Shown here piece after piece: positions 11,077 to 21,972 of a stretch of DNA of 64,000 bases (position 1 is its first letter; every line of letters begins with the position of its first letter). Location: the NCBI RefSeq assembly GCF_033568475.1, contig NW_027331831.1, forward strand, positions 6,572,001 through 6,636,000. The letters run 5' to 3'. The position numbers and the translations under genes were made by a program. The notes below the pieces were generated by a model that had not been told where the DNA came from, did not search any database, and was given only the letters and a program-made list of their open reading frames with translations. This DNA is from Henckelia pumila (Eukaryota; Streptophyta; Magnoliopsida; Lamiales; Gesneriaceae).

Positions 11077-14000
11077 TCAAGAACTAAAATACATAATACT
11101 GAGTGTCGTAGAAGGAACTGCATATTGGCCATCGGGAAACCAATTCTTGACAAGTCCTTGAAACGAGTTTTTTGGGTTTGATTCGGGCCATCTATCCACC
11201 AATCTGAAACCATATTCTGATGCAGCGGAATTTAATGACAGCTCGTCAACTCTGCGCAGAACGTGGCATAGAATCAAAACTGGTTTTTTCTCATGTTCAT
11301 AATTTTGCTGGATGACATCAATGCTCGAGCAGTAGCAAACAGGGGATTAATCGCCTGATGAATGTATGTTACATCCGTGCCAATAATAACATCAAAACCT
11401 TTCCTGTTTAGTTTCTGGATAGCTTCTATTTCGGTTTCATAACCCCATTATAGTTTTCTCATCCGTAGCGTATCGAGAAATGGTGATTTGAGGTTTGAGG
11501 ATACATTTTCAGTCAATAATTCGAGTGCTTTTGTGTCACCATCAGTGGCAACGACGAGTTCAACAAATGTAGCAGCAATCATTGAATATATTCCGCTGCA
11601 GCCACATCCAAGTTCTAAAACCTTTTTACCAGAGACAATTTCTTGATTTGTGGCAAGTATATAAGCCATTAACCTAGCTGATTCCCATAGCATTGAGCCA
11701 GTTGATGTGCAGGTATGTTGGTACTCTTTTGAAAGTAGTCTTGTCTTGAAATAATAATTCTTTATTAAAACATCAACCTGAAAACGATAGAGAGCTATTC
11801 AGGCAAAGGCTTGTAATATCAAAGAACAAATCCAATATAAAGAATCATGGTTTGGGTACATCAGGTGTCGGCGAGCATTTAAGAAACAAAGTTAAGAGAA
11901 GCAAAGGGTGAGGTGATCACCTCTTCACTGGAAGGTGGTACACCAAACATTTCAACGCCATGCCCTCAGATATATCAATTTCAAACTCATTTTCAACATC
12001 TTTCGGTTTTATCATTATCCCCTTTTAGATGACTCATTGCACTTCCAGTTATACATTGAGCTGCCTGAAATACAGCTTGAACCCAACGCCTGCATGGAAG
12101 AATACAATCTTTATTATAAAAATGAATACATACATTCATACACAGTCGAGATGAAATTAGCTTAGAATTGAAAGAATCCTTATGTGACATCTGATGTGCG
12201 AGTGAAAGTAATTGTGTTATTGGTGGTGGCATTCGGAAGAAGCAAAAGGATATAAAGAGAGCAAATAATCTGTTAGATGTACTTGTTCTCTTCTTTTCTC
12301 ATGTTTGCTAGGAAAATTTTCCATATATACTAACTTTTACAATAGCTGAATTTAGAATGGTACATTTATGAATTAATATGTAAAGCTGCACAATTTCCAA
12401 TATCATCAAGCTAAGCAGCACAATCTCCTATTCTAGGGCAGGCATTTCCTGGACAATGATAATATCATCAGATATGCAGAGGAAAATAATACATGGGGTT
12501 TGTGATATTTCAACAAATGATAATAAATCCCAGCGTCATCAACGGGTATGTTTGCTCCATTGGAAAAATGTAAGAAATGCTCTATTTTAAGTGACAATTG
12601 AATTCAGCAAAAATCATCATTACAATATGATATCGCCTAGTAGGAGTATTTATCAAAATAATATAAATTAATTTACCTATTCATTTCAAACTCTCTCGAT
12701 CTATTTTCCACTTGCTTGCAGCACAAAACATGTTCTTTCATGTTGAATCCACTTCATATGAAAAGATTTTCCAAGAACTCAACTTAGAAGTAAAAAGCTC
12801 GCTGGAAAAAGGAAGTATTCATACGAAACTAGATATATTCATAGCAATTCAAGAAGCTTGAATCTGAACGAAGATAGCTTACAGTTCCATTACCTCTCAC
12901 ATAGAAGTTTTCACTAATCTTTTGTTCCTTGCTAATGAACATTTCATGTTCACACTATACATTAAATAAAAAAAATGGGACTTGCTACATAAGAGACCAT
13001 TACAAGTTGAATAGATGCATAAAAGAAAGAAATGTTAATGCTAACAAAATTAAATCCATTTACATCATGTTGTGCGTATTTAAAAGCAATAAGCATAAAT
13101 CAAATTGAAATGGGTACCAGAAACATGCAATTCATAACACAACAATCACAAAGATTAATGTTAAACTTGTCAGAATCTCACCTCAGCTAGATCACCAGTA
13201 GCATAATCATGAAACAATACATGACCATTTGGATGTGTATGCAATAATGCAATCATATTAGAAAAGTAATGAGCATATTAACACAACAATATGATGTCAG
13301 TGTGGCTCAAGCAATCACCTTGAGAACTTTTTTAATATTCTGTACCACTAGAGGCATTTTCTCTGGGACACTGCAGATAGAACAAATATCTATTTAAAAA
13401 GTCAGACAGTGGGTTAAAAGCAACATTCTTTGTAATCAAAAGAGGTACAATAAATAGACGTGATTAGAATAATCTATTGAGCTAGTGTATAAAGTTAACC
13501 ATTATAGGAAAAAAAAATTGAAGTATTAGCAAATTCTTACGTACCATTGTCACAATGTCAAGAGATGAAGGAGATATATGCTGGCATAAATTATCAATGG
13601 TTAGATCACAAACAAATGCATTGACCCTTGCCTCTGTGAAGTTCCTGTGCCTCTGGATAGCATACATGACAAAACTACATGTTATCTGGGTATGTTGCAA
13701 GCAAAGTAAATACAATATTTCCAGCTCCACAGCCAACCTAGTAAAAATCAATTGTGGTGAGGATCATATTTTACACAAAGTCCACGTAAAAGACAGTTAA
13801 ATATCTCAATTATTTAACATCGGTTAACTACAAATTGTAACGAGGGGAGATGGAAATAGTGGGAATAAAAAAATTTTTGCACGTTCATGCTCATCCCCAA
13901 TGGTGATACAAACAATCCATGGGGCATGAGATGAGTTGGGTGTTGACAGCTGAAATAAAATTAAGTTAACGGTTAACCAACCGATGCTTGGCGTAATGAA

Positions 14001-14540
14001 TACCTCCAAAATAACATGTCCTCCTTCTTCCTACAAAGATAGCAATTCGATTATAATCTGGTTTAGTTAAAAATTACTAATGTCGTGATTGTATTACTTA
14101 CAGAGAAGTGGTGTCCCTATTCTTTGTCAAGGTAATGCCGATCTTTAAAGAACTGAGGAATATGAAAACACAAAAAAATAACATCATTTCTCCCGACTAA
14201 GTGGATTGGTCACACTCAAGTAAACCCTAGAAACATGCCACAATTGATATGAATTTTCAGAGTCAATGTCCATTTTTTTACATCCAAAACAAGATATACA
14301 TTAGCAAAACCCCAAACTAAAAGTGTTTGTCCAACCCTAGCATCATGAGTTATTGTATCCACAAGATCCTCTTGTTGATCTAATAGATAGTAAAAACTCA
14401 TATATCCCCTGAACACAAGTTTGACAATCATATTTGTCCTGCTAAGTGGATAAGTTGGAATGAATGAACAAACCCAGTCTTGATGACGTTTATAAAATAT
14501 ATCTCAATTCTTCTTTGCATCTCTTTCATAATTTTCTGGT
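11077..14540 (-). pseudogene. Two-domain SAM methyltransferase pseudogene (tRNA m3C METTL2/6/8-like plus second methyltransferase)
   Basis: Exon remnants run in order on the minus strand. YERDAKKN-stop-DIFYKRHQD is at about 14475-14540 and QFFKDRHYLDKE-stop at about 14103-14155. A damaged SAM motif and NAFVCDLTIDNLCQHISPSS lie at about 13555-13745, MPLVVQNIKKVLK at about 13319-13376, and HPNGHVLFHDYATGDLAE at about 13190-13245. KISENFYVRGNGT is at about 12883-12945, CCKQVENRSRE at about 12690-12805 and RRWVQAVFQAAQC at about 12060-12100. The second domain is at 11448-11700 (WESARLMAYIL, VLELGCGCSGI, VVATDGDTKALELL), with its C-terminus running to PSTTLSIMYF near 11080. From memory this is the domain order of Arabidopsis At2g26200. 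Premature stops replace Trp codons in the first two exons, and frameshifts interrupt several later ones. Confidence 0.75.
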
Positions 14541-14974
14541 AAAATAAATACCAATTTAGCGAATAAAGTTAATTTATAATAAGCAAGAAACTTCTTTGAA
14601 ATTAAAGTGGAAAGTGATGACAGAACCTCTCCAGAAGCCAGAAGCCGTGAGGGTTTATCGTTTGTCGAGGCAGCAAAATACTTGAGGGTATGATTGAAAA
14701 TTCATAAAATTGATGTACTACACAAGTCAAAACACACTTTGAAGTCATGCTAGATTTACAAAATAAAAAACGATGCAACAATATCAATATAATGTGTTTC
14801 AAATATAAAATATAATGTAAATCGTGCAAAAAAAATCAAATTAAATAAGACAATGATAAATATTCAAAATAAAATTAATAATTAGACAAATCAAGAAAGA
14901 AAAAATGAAATTTAAATTAAAGTAGGTCTCTTTTGAGATGACATCACATAGCTTTTATCTTTGATAATAAAAAT

Positions 14975-17235
14975 TGATAGGTGTCGTCTTTATGTGTTAT
15001 TTTGTGATTTTTTTAGTTTATTTTACTTGATTTTTACGTTGTTAGTGTCACTCACATTTAGGGATGGCAATGGGGCGGGACGGGAACGGGTTTGCCGTCC
15101 CCATCCTTGGTTGTACGTAATCGGGGAATCCCCGTACCCGAACCCATAGGGATTCCCCATCCCCGTACCAATCCCCACTCTATAGTGGGGATGAGGTTGG
15201 GTATGATGATGGATTCCCGAACCTGTGGGGATAAAATCCCCAAACCCGTCCCAAAACATTAATATTACATTAAAATTTAAAACCCACCGCATGTAACGAA
15301 AGTACCAGTTTTTTTGAGATCAAAATGATCGAAAACATGACGAATCGATGATGAGAAACTCAAAAGTAGAGATCAATGAAATAAGAAGATAAGGTTGATA
15401 GAACATCGAACCGTCAACTTTGAAAAACTTCACACGGAACGAAGAGCGCGAGCCCATGGTCGGAAATTAAGCCCCGGATTCGAGAAAATCGCAGACAACA
15501 GGGCTGGAAATTAGCTTCAAATTCGCTACTTAGCTGGGAGGGGCACTGTAGTAGTGGGTCGGAGGAAAGAAGAGGGCGAGCCCCTGGTTGGAAATTAGAT
15601 TCAACTTCGCTACTTGGCTGGCGGCCTTGAAAATGGGCTAGATGGAAATCAGCTTTAGCTAACATCGTTGGTTTTCTGAGCAAGCATAGGAGCGTCGTTT
15701 TGGGTTGGAGATTGGGAGTGGAAGTATGCAGCATGCAAATCAAAATTTTAAATAATATTAAAATTATTATTATTATTAATTAATTGTTATAAATAATATC
15801 GGGTCTATCGAAACGGGTTTAAGGATGGGGATAACATCCCCATACCCACCCAATCTGCTACGGGGATTTTAAAAAATCCTCGAACCCGAACCCATAGCTG
15901 AAAACTTCTCTCCAAACTCGCCCCGTTTCGGATTTTTCCCGTGGATATCCGAATCCGCGGGGAAAATTGACATCTCTACTCATGTTTGATTATTTTTTCA
16001 TTCATGCATTTGGGCTACTCACTATTTTTGGGTCAATTATAGGTGCTAAAAAGAAATTTCCGAGCAGGTAACAGAAAAGAGCGTTCTCCAGCCTACAATT
16101 CTGTACGCCCAGGTGGAAGATCTTGAACGAAACAGAGTATCACACACTCCAGCGCGAGAAATGACGCGCTAAAAGATTTTTAAATCCGCAAAAACAGAAA
16201 AGTTTGTGCTCTAGCCTCAACTTTTTGCGCTCTAGCGCGTCTGTGATAAGAATAGTTATATTTTCCGTATATTTTGAAAGAACAGACAGCAGGAAAGGAT
16301 TGTAGATAAAATAAATAAATAAATATTACGCATGGATTGGCGGACTAAAACTTTTTTGCTTGACGGCTAGGACAAGGAGGCGAGAACACAACACTTTTGA
16401 AGAACGTTGATATTTTTTTCATCTCTCGTTCTTTAATTTACTTTGAAATTTGAATGTTATAAACAATTGATATAGTTGTGTTTATGTTTATTGAGTATTC
16501 TTTCTTTGACCAAGGCCACGAGATTGCCGAGACTAATTTGTGTTTGACACGTGGTTTCTTGTTTAAGATATTTTGATTATTTTCAATCATTGATTATTGA
16601 ACTTCATATTGTTCTTGTTAATGATTTGATCAATTACCTACATGATTTGTTGATTTATTTTAAGTCGAAAACTTAGGAATTGATTTTAGCCTCACTTCAA
16701 TAATTAACACAAGGTTAAATCAACTAAAAATAGTATTCGATTTTATTGTACGGTTGACAAATTGAATTTTCATAGATATTTAATTCATTTAAGTTTGATT
16801 AGAATTGATTATAAATAATTAATTCGTCCATTTTGAATAGGTTTAATGAGTCTAGAAATATATTGTTGAATAAAGTAGAAAGATTCACCGTGATAGGAAT
16901 AAACACATCTCTTATTTTGTACCACGTGTATGCATGAATTTACCGGCACCTTCGTGTGTCTTGGTCATTTCGTTTGAATTGAAATCCTCATTGAGCCCTA
17001 GTTGCATCATGCATGATATTTTCTCAGTTTTTTATTTATTTAAACTATATTTTTATGCATTAATTGAATTTCTATTAAATTCATCACACCATCTTTTATT
17101 ACATTGTCTATATTAAGTATAATAATTGAATCTTGATAATCAACTATTGGTCTCTGTGGGACGATCCAGACTCAAACTCGATTTATTATAATTTGAGTTA
17201 GTGTTCTTGCTAGTCCCAACTGATTTTGTTGGTCA
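14975..17235 (+). repeat. Solo LTR of a Ty3/gypsy (Athila/Tat-like) element, interrupted by a MITE
   Basis: It starts TGATAGGTGTCG and ends TTGGTCA. Without the inserted MITE its length is about 1.33 kb, close to the 1,389-bp LTR at 40980-42368, with which it shares recognisable stretches, for example TTTGATTAGAATT (about 16796) and AATAGGTTTAAT (about 16838). Both end with a CTCTGTGGGA word and then GGTCA. No primer-binding site or coding sequence follows, so it is a solo LTR. The flanking bases AAAAT and ATAAT match at 4 of 5 positions, consistent with a decayed target duplication. Confidence 0.65.
15059..15978. mobile_element. hAT-type non-autonomous MITE, 920 bp, inserted in a gypsy LTR
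   Basis: Left end TAGGGATGGCAATGGGGCGG and right end (complement) TAGAGATGTCAATTTTCCCC form inverted terminal repeats. Flanking 8-mers CTCACATT (15051-15058) and CTCATGTT (15979-15986) match at 6 of 8 positions, as an aged hAT target duplication would. Subterminal regions are full of GGGGATTCC- and CCCGAACCC-type words in both orientations. The core, about 15260-15810, is unrelated sequence with no recognisable gene. Apparent reading frames here are by-products of the GC-rich ends. Confidence 0.75.
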
Positions 17236-19013
17236 ATAATTCTACCATATTTATAATAAAATATAATATTTTTAGCATAAAAACAATATTTTTTTATGAG
17301 TGACTCAAATAGGAGACTTGTCACACAAAATTTATTCGTGAGACCGTCTCATAAGAGTTTTTTTTATTTTATTTAATGATATTTGAAATTATATATACTC
17401 AATTGTAATTAAATTTTTATATTTTAACGATATGGGTGACTCAAATAAAAAAATATGTCCCCAAAAAAAAAATTGTCTCACGAAATTGATATATGAGACT
17501 GCCTCATGAAGCTTTTGTGTTTTCTTAAATGATATTTTAAAATTATACTGAATTGTAATTAAAGTTTTAGATTTCAACAATATGGTGTAATAATTGAATC
17601 TTGATAATCAACTATTGGTCTCTCTGGGACGATCCGGACTCAAACTCGATTTATTATAATTTGAGTTAGTGCACTTGCTGGTCCCAACTGATTTCGTCGG
17701 TCAATAATTCTATCATATTTATAATATAATATAATATTTTTAGCCGTCACAAAATATTTTTTTTATGAGTGACTCAAATAGGAGACTTGTCTCACGAAAT
17801 TTATTTGGAGACCGTCTCATAAGAGTTTTTTTGTTTTATTTAATGATATTTGAAATTATATATACTCAATTGTAATTAAATTTTTATATTTTAAAGATAT
17901 GGGTGACTCAAATTAAAAAATATGTCCCAAAAAAAAATTGCCTCACAAAATTAATATGTGAGACTGCCTCATGAAGCTTTTGTGTTTTCTTAAATGATAT
18001 TTGAAATTTTATACTCAATTGTAATTAAAAGTTTTTGATTTAAAAAATATGGTGTAATAATTGAATCTTGATAATCAATTATTGGTCTCTCTGGGACGAT
18101 CCGAACTCAAACTCGATTTATTATAATTTGAGTTAGTGCACTTGCTACCCCAACTGATTTAGTCAGTCAATAATTCTACCATATTTAGCATAAAAATAAT
18201 ATTTTTAGCATAAAAATAATATTTTTTATGAGTGACTCAAATAAAAGACCCGTCACACGAAATTTATCTGTGAGCCCGTCTCATAAGAGTTTTTTTGTTT
18301 TATTTAATGATATTTGAAATTATATATACTCAATTGGCGGACCCAAAAAACTTTTTCGGTGGGGGCATAATTAAGAGCGGAGCCACGTGTTGCTCCGTCG
18401 GGTGGTAGCTTAAGTGACCACTTTGTTTTCTCTATTTTTTATACATTAATTTTAGTTCATTTTGTCAATATATGTATTAACAATTTTTAGAATAAAAAGA
18501 TACAAACTAAACACATTAAAAAAATTTAGATATCAAAAAAATATAATTCAGGCAAAAATAAAAATCCAAGTATGTTCAACGATGCAATTCATAAAAAAAA
18601 TCACCAATACATAATTTATATCATTAAATGACAAGTAGAAAATTAAAAATAGTGTCATCAATACGTAATAATTTATTATATTATTTGATAAGTCCCTAAA
18701 TAATGTTATTTTTCAATATATAACACAAATATGAATTAAAATTGATATGTATTATAATTATATTTTATTAAATAAATAATACAAAAAATATATATATATA
18801 ATAAAAAAATTTATGAAAAATTGAGGGGGGTGCAATTGTAATTAAAGTTTTATATTTTAACAATATGAGTGACTCAAATAAAAAATATGTCCAAAAAAAT
18901 GTCTCACGAAATTGACATGTAAGACTGCCTCACGAAGCTTTTGTGTTTTCTTACATGACATTTGAAAATTATACTCGATTGTAATTAAAGTTTTAGATTT
19001 CAACAATATGGTG
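17120..19013. repeat. Tandem triplication of a 467-bp unit
   Basis: Three copies start at about 17120, 17588 and 18055, each opening AATAATTGAATCTTGATAAT and closing ATATGGTG. The unit contains the last 110 bp or so of the gypsy LTR plus about 350 bp of downstream AT-rich DNA with GAGACCGTCTCATAAGAG words. Copy 3 is longer because it carries a separate insertion (18337-18832); without it the copy is about 457 bp. Unequal crossing-over or slippage after the LTR arrived explains the layout. Confidence 0.85.
18337..18832. mobile_element. About 496-bp insertion, probably a degenerate small DNA transposon
   Basis: It is recognised because the other two tandem copies show the uninterrupted site. 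The hexamer CAATTG is present on both sides (18331-18336 and 18833-18838) but only once in the other copies, so it looks like a target duplication. The left end reads GCGGACCCAAAAAAC followed by GGTGGGGGC, and the right end is TTGAGGGGGGTG. No coding potential is seen and the superfamily is uncertain. Confidence 0.6.
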
Positions 19014-20367
19014 CATAGATCGTCATATCATAGCCTCCCCATGACATGTATCTCTGCGATTGTAGACATTATAATTAAACCTTTTCTCATTTGGTTGACA
19101 AAATGTAATTTAATTTAGCGAAATCTTATTTTCAATTTTTTCCTGGTACACAACAGTTTATAATTCTTCTTTAGATTGATACAATTCACTACTTTGATTA
19201 TGGTCCCATCATTTAATTTTATAAAAAACTTTAAAACAAAATCCAAACCACAACTCTTGCTAATAGTTTGTTATCAACATTATGGTATTGTGCACGAAAG
19301 TGTTCGTGTTGGTAAAGTAAATGAACATTCAACTTACAATAAAACTAATGATCAGAAAGTTTAATTATCCATATCAACATCTCTTGAATCGAACAACACA
19401 TAAACTACAATGAGACTTTTCACATGTCACATTATTGTAAGACGAATTAATTATTTGAATCACTCATAAAAAATATTATTTTTTTATACCGAATTACTAC
19501 ATCCGTTTCGATTATATATGTCACGTTTTTTTTAGTTTGTCCCAAATATATAGACATACATCATATTTAGTAATAGTTTTTTTTACACTTCTTTACTAAT
19601 ATATACCCCTATTAATTACATCTCAAAAATTATGCAACCATTTTTTGAATGCATTAAATAAAAATAAAATAAGATGTGTATGTATAACTTGTTTTCTCAA
19701 TGTTTTTTTCTTAATTTGAATAAAAAAATGTATGATTATATAATCGAGAGTGATGAAATATTATTTTTTTATTTAAATATAAATAAGATTGATCGATTTC
19801 ATAAATAAAACTTCATGACATCGTCTTACAAAAATCCAACTTTATAATCGAGAGTGATGAAATATTATATTTTTATATAAATATAAACAAGATTGATGAA
19901 TCTCATAAATAAAACTTCATGACATCGTCAAACAAATATCCCACGCATCGAACACTCATCCATAGGTTTACCCAATCGATTTGCCTCCTCGTACAAGGGG
20001 GAAAAAAGGAAAACAAAAAAAAAAAAAAAAAGAAAAAAGTTTATTACAACATTACATATGGACTAACAGAAAATATCCAAATAGCCCCTAATTAGAAAGT
20101 GGCCAACCAACGGGACCCAAACCGCGTGTCCTAATTCTATGAAAAGTCACCGCCTTCCTCAATCCCAATGGCGTGTTCCCACACACTTTCACACGTTTTC
20201 TCTCACTAAATCGATACATATATATACGCGTGTGTATATATTACATATATATTTGCACACCTGACATCAAATTTTTCAAACCCCGTTTCATAAATTGGAC
20301 TTTGGCATATCTGCGTTCACATTTGTTTTTCACGCATTATTTCAAACAATTAAACTGCACGCTGTAC
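19014..20367. other. Intergenic DNA upstream of the HARBI1/ALP1-like gene, with a 103-bp tandem duplication
   Basis: No gene is seen. A tandem direct duplication, GAGAGTGATGAAATATTAT plus about 80 bp, lies at about 19738-19838 and 19841-19941. At about 19494-19525 there is CTACATCCGTTTCGATTATA, which resembles one terminus of a Stowaway-type MITE (CTCCCTCCGT family), but no matching right end was found. An A-rich run is at 20000-20037. The last 200 bp probably hold the promoter and 5' UTR of the next gene. Confidence 0.5.
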
Positions 20368-21972
20368 ATGAGGCGCTCCTTTTTGACGGGAAATCCCGAT
20401 TTAGTCTCTTTTTTGGGTGCTTGCGGCTTGTTTCAGGAATCCCATCTGGAGATGAGTGACAGCAAGCAGCAGCAGCAGAGGAAGAGGAGGCGGAAAGAGA
20501 ATACAAGTGGTGATGGGGTTGGGTCAATCGAAGATGGTGGTGAGAAGAAAGAAGGGGCTGTGAAGACTAAAGGGCTGGCAGAGATCTTGACTTCTTTGGT
20601 TATGCTGGAGGATCAAGCGAAGGAAGATGAGGAAGAGGTGGAGAAGGTGAATCGAGAAGAAAGGATTGATTTTGAGGAAAACCATGGTAAGAAAACTCGT
20701 GCAATGATGGGTTATTTATCCAATCTGCAGGATTATCACAGGGATGCGGAGTTTGCTGAAGGGACGCGGAAACGAAAGGCCCGGGCTAATGCTTTGGCTG
20801 CCACTAGCACTGCTGCTATGTCCATTGGTGCGGCGGATGTGGAGGACTCGGTTCTGAATAGTGATGATAAAGACATCGTGGGCGATAAAGCACCGGCTGC
20901 TGGGCCGCAGAGGCGGCTGTGGGTTAAGAACAGGTCGAAAGATTGGTGGGATCAATGTAATAGTCCCGATTTTCCGGAGGATGAATTCAAGAAGGCTTTC
21001 AGAATGGGAAAAGATACATTTGACTTGATTTGTAGTGAGTTAACCTCCGTAGTTGCTAAAGAAAATACTATGCTGCGGGATGCTGTCCCCGTTAGGCAAC
21101 GTGTCGCCGTCTGTATATGGCGGTTGGCGACGGGCGAGCCGCTTAGGCTCGTTTCCAAAAAGTTTGGATTAGGGATATCGACTTGTCACAAGCTCGTGCT
21201 CGAGGTTTGCTCTGCGATAAGGAACGTTTTGATGCCAAAATACCTTAGATGGCCAGATGACAATACCATGAGAACAATTCGGGAGGATTTTGAGGCGATG
21301 TCTGGGATACCTAATGTGGTAGGATCAATGTACACCACACACATACCAATAATCGCCCCTAAGATCAGTGTCGCGGCTTACTTTAACAAGAGGCATACCG
21401 AAAGGAATCAAAAGACCTCGTATTCGATTACCCTTCAAGGTGTTGTTGATCCTAGAGGAGTGTTCACTGATGTGTGTATCGGCTATCCTGGTTCAATGCC
21501 GGATGATCAAGTGTTGGAGAAATCGACCCTTTTCCAAAGAGCGAATGCCGGTTTCTACAATGGTGTTTGGATAGTTGGAGGATCAGGTTACCCTTTGATG
21601 GATTGGGTATTGGTGCCTTACACACAGCAAAATTTGACTTGGACGCAGCATGCCTTCAACGAAAAAATCGGGGAGATGCAAAGTGTAGCTAAAGATTCAT
21701 TTGCGAGATTGAAAGGGAGATGGGGTTGTTTGCAGAAAAGGACTGAGGTTAAGCTTCAAGATTTGCCCGTGGTTCTTGGGGCATGCTGCGTTTTGCATAA
21801 TATATGCGAGTTGAGGAACGAAGAATTAGATCCGACGCTTCAATTTGAGCTCGTCGATGATGAAATGCTTCCTGATAATGGATTAAGATCTGCTAACGCG
21901 ATGAAGGCAAGGGATAAAATCGCACATAATCTTTTGCATCATAACCATGCTGGCACATCGTTTCTATCTTAG
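20368..21972 (+). CDS. HARBI1/ALP1-like protein, domesticated PIF/Harbinger transposase without catalytic triad
   Basis: This is a single-exon gene of 534 aa from the ATG at 20368. Other in-frame ATGs are at 20173 (probably 5' UTR) and 20452. Residues 29-50 are Gln/Arg/Lys-rich (SKQQQQRKRRRKEN), a likely nuclear signal, followed by an acidic region to about residue 210. The C-terminal half is a DDE_4 nuclease fold. The usual first Asp in GxxDGTHI is Tyr322 (GSMYTTHI), the second Asp is kept (GYPGSMPDDQVL, Asp379), and the final Glu is Lys442 (SVAKDSFARLKGRW). Two of three catalytic residues are therefore lost while the fold is conserved. From memory it matches the Arabidopsis At5g12010 group, related to ALP1, a Polycomb-associated protein. 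It is probably a nuclear regulatory or scaffold protein. No inverted repeats flank it, so it is a host gene. Confidence 0.85.
   Translation: MRRSFLTGNPDLVSFLGACGLFQESHLEMSDSKQQQQRKRRRKENTSGDGVGSIEDGGEKKEGAVKTKGLAEILTSLVMLEDQAKEDEEEVEKVNREERIDFEENHGKKTRAMMGYLSNLQDYHRDAEFAEGTRKRKARANALAATSTAAMSIGAADVEDSVLNSDDKDIVGDKAPAAGPQRRLWVKNRSKDWWDQCNSPDFPEDEFKKAFRMGKDTFDLICSELTSVVAKENTMLRDAVPVRQRVAVCIWRLATGEPLRLVSKKFGLGISTCHKLVLEVCSAIRNVLMPKYLRWPDDNTMRTIREDFEAMSGIPNVVGSMYTTHIPIIAPKISVAAYFNKRHTERNQKTSYSITLQGVVDPRGVFTDVCIGYPGSMPDDQVLEKSTLFQRANAGFYNGVWIVGGSGYPLMDWVLVPYTQQNLTWTQHAFNEKIGEMQSVAKDSFARLKGRWGCLQKRTEVKLQDLPVVLGACCVLHNICELRNEELDPTLQFELVDDEMLPDNGLRSANAMKARDKIAHNLLHHNHAGTSFLS

Noticed and set aside
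15023-15292. Minus-strand open frames with repeated Gly and Pro
   Set aside because: They are the GGGGAT-type subterminal repeats of the 920-bp MITE.
16075-16260. Possible gene in the region with CTCCAGCGCGAG-type words
   Set aside because: This GC-richer patch is part of the gypsy LTR and has no sustained reading frame.
20173-20367. 65-residue upstream extension of the HARBI1/ALP1-like protein
   Set aside because: The segment is rich in Tyr, Ile and Phe, includes TATA-rich DNA, and is unlike the family; it is more likely 5' UTR.
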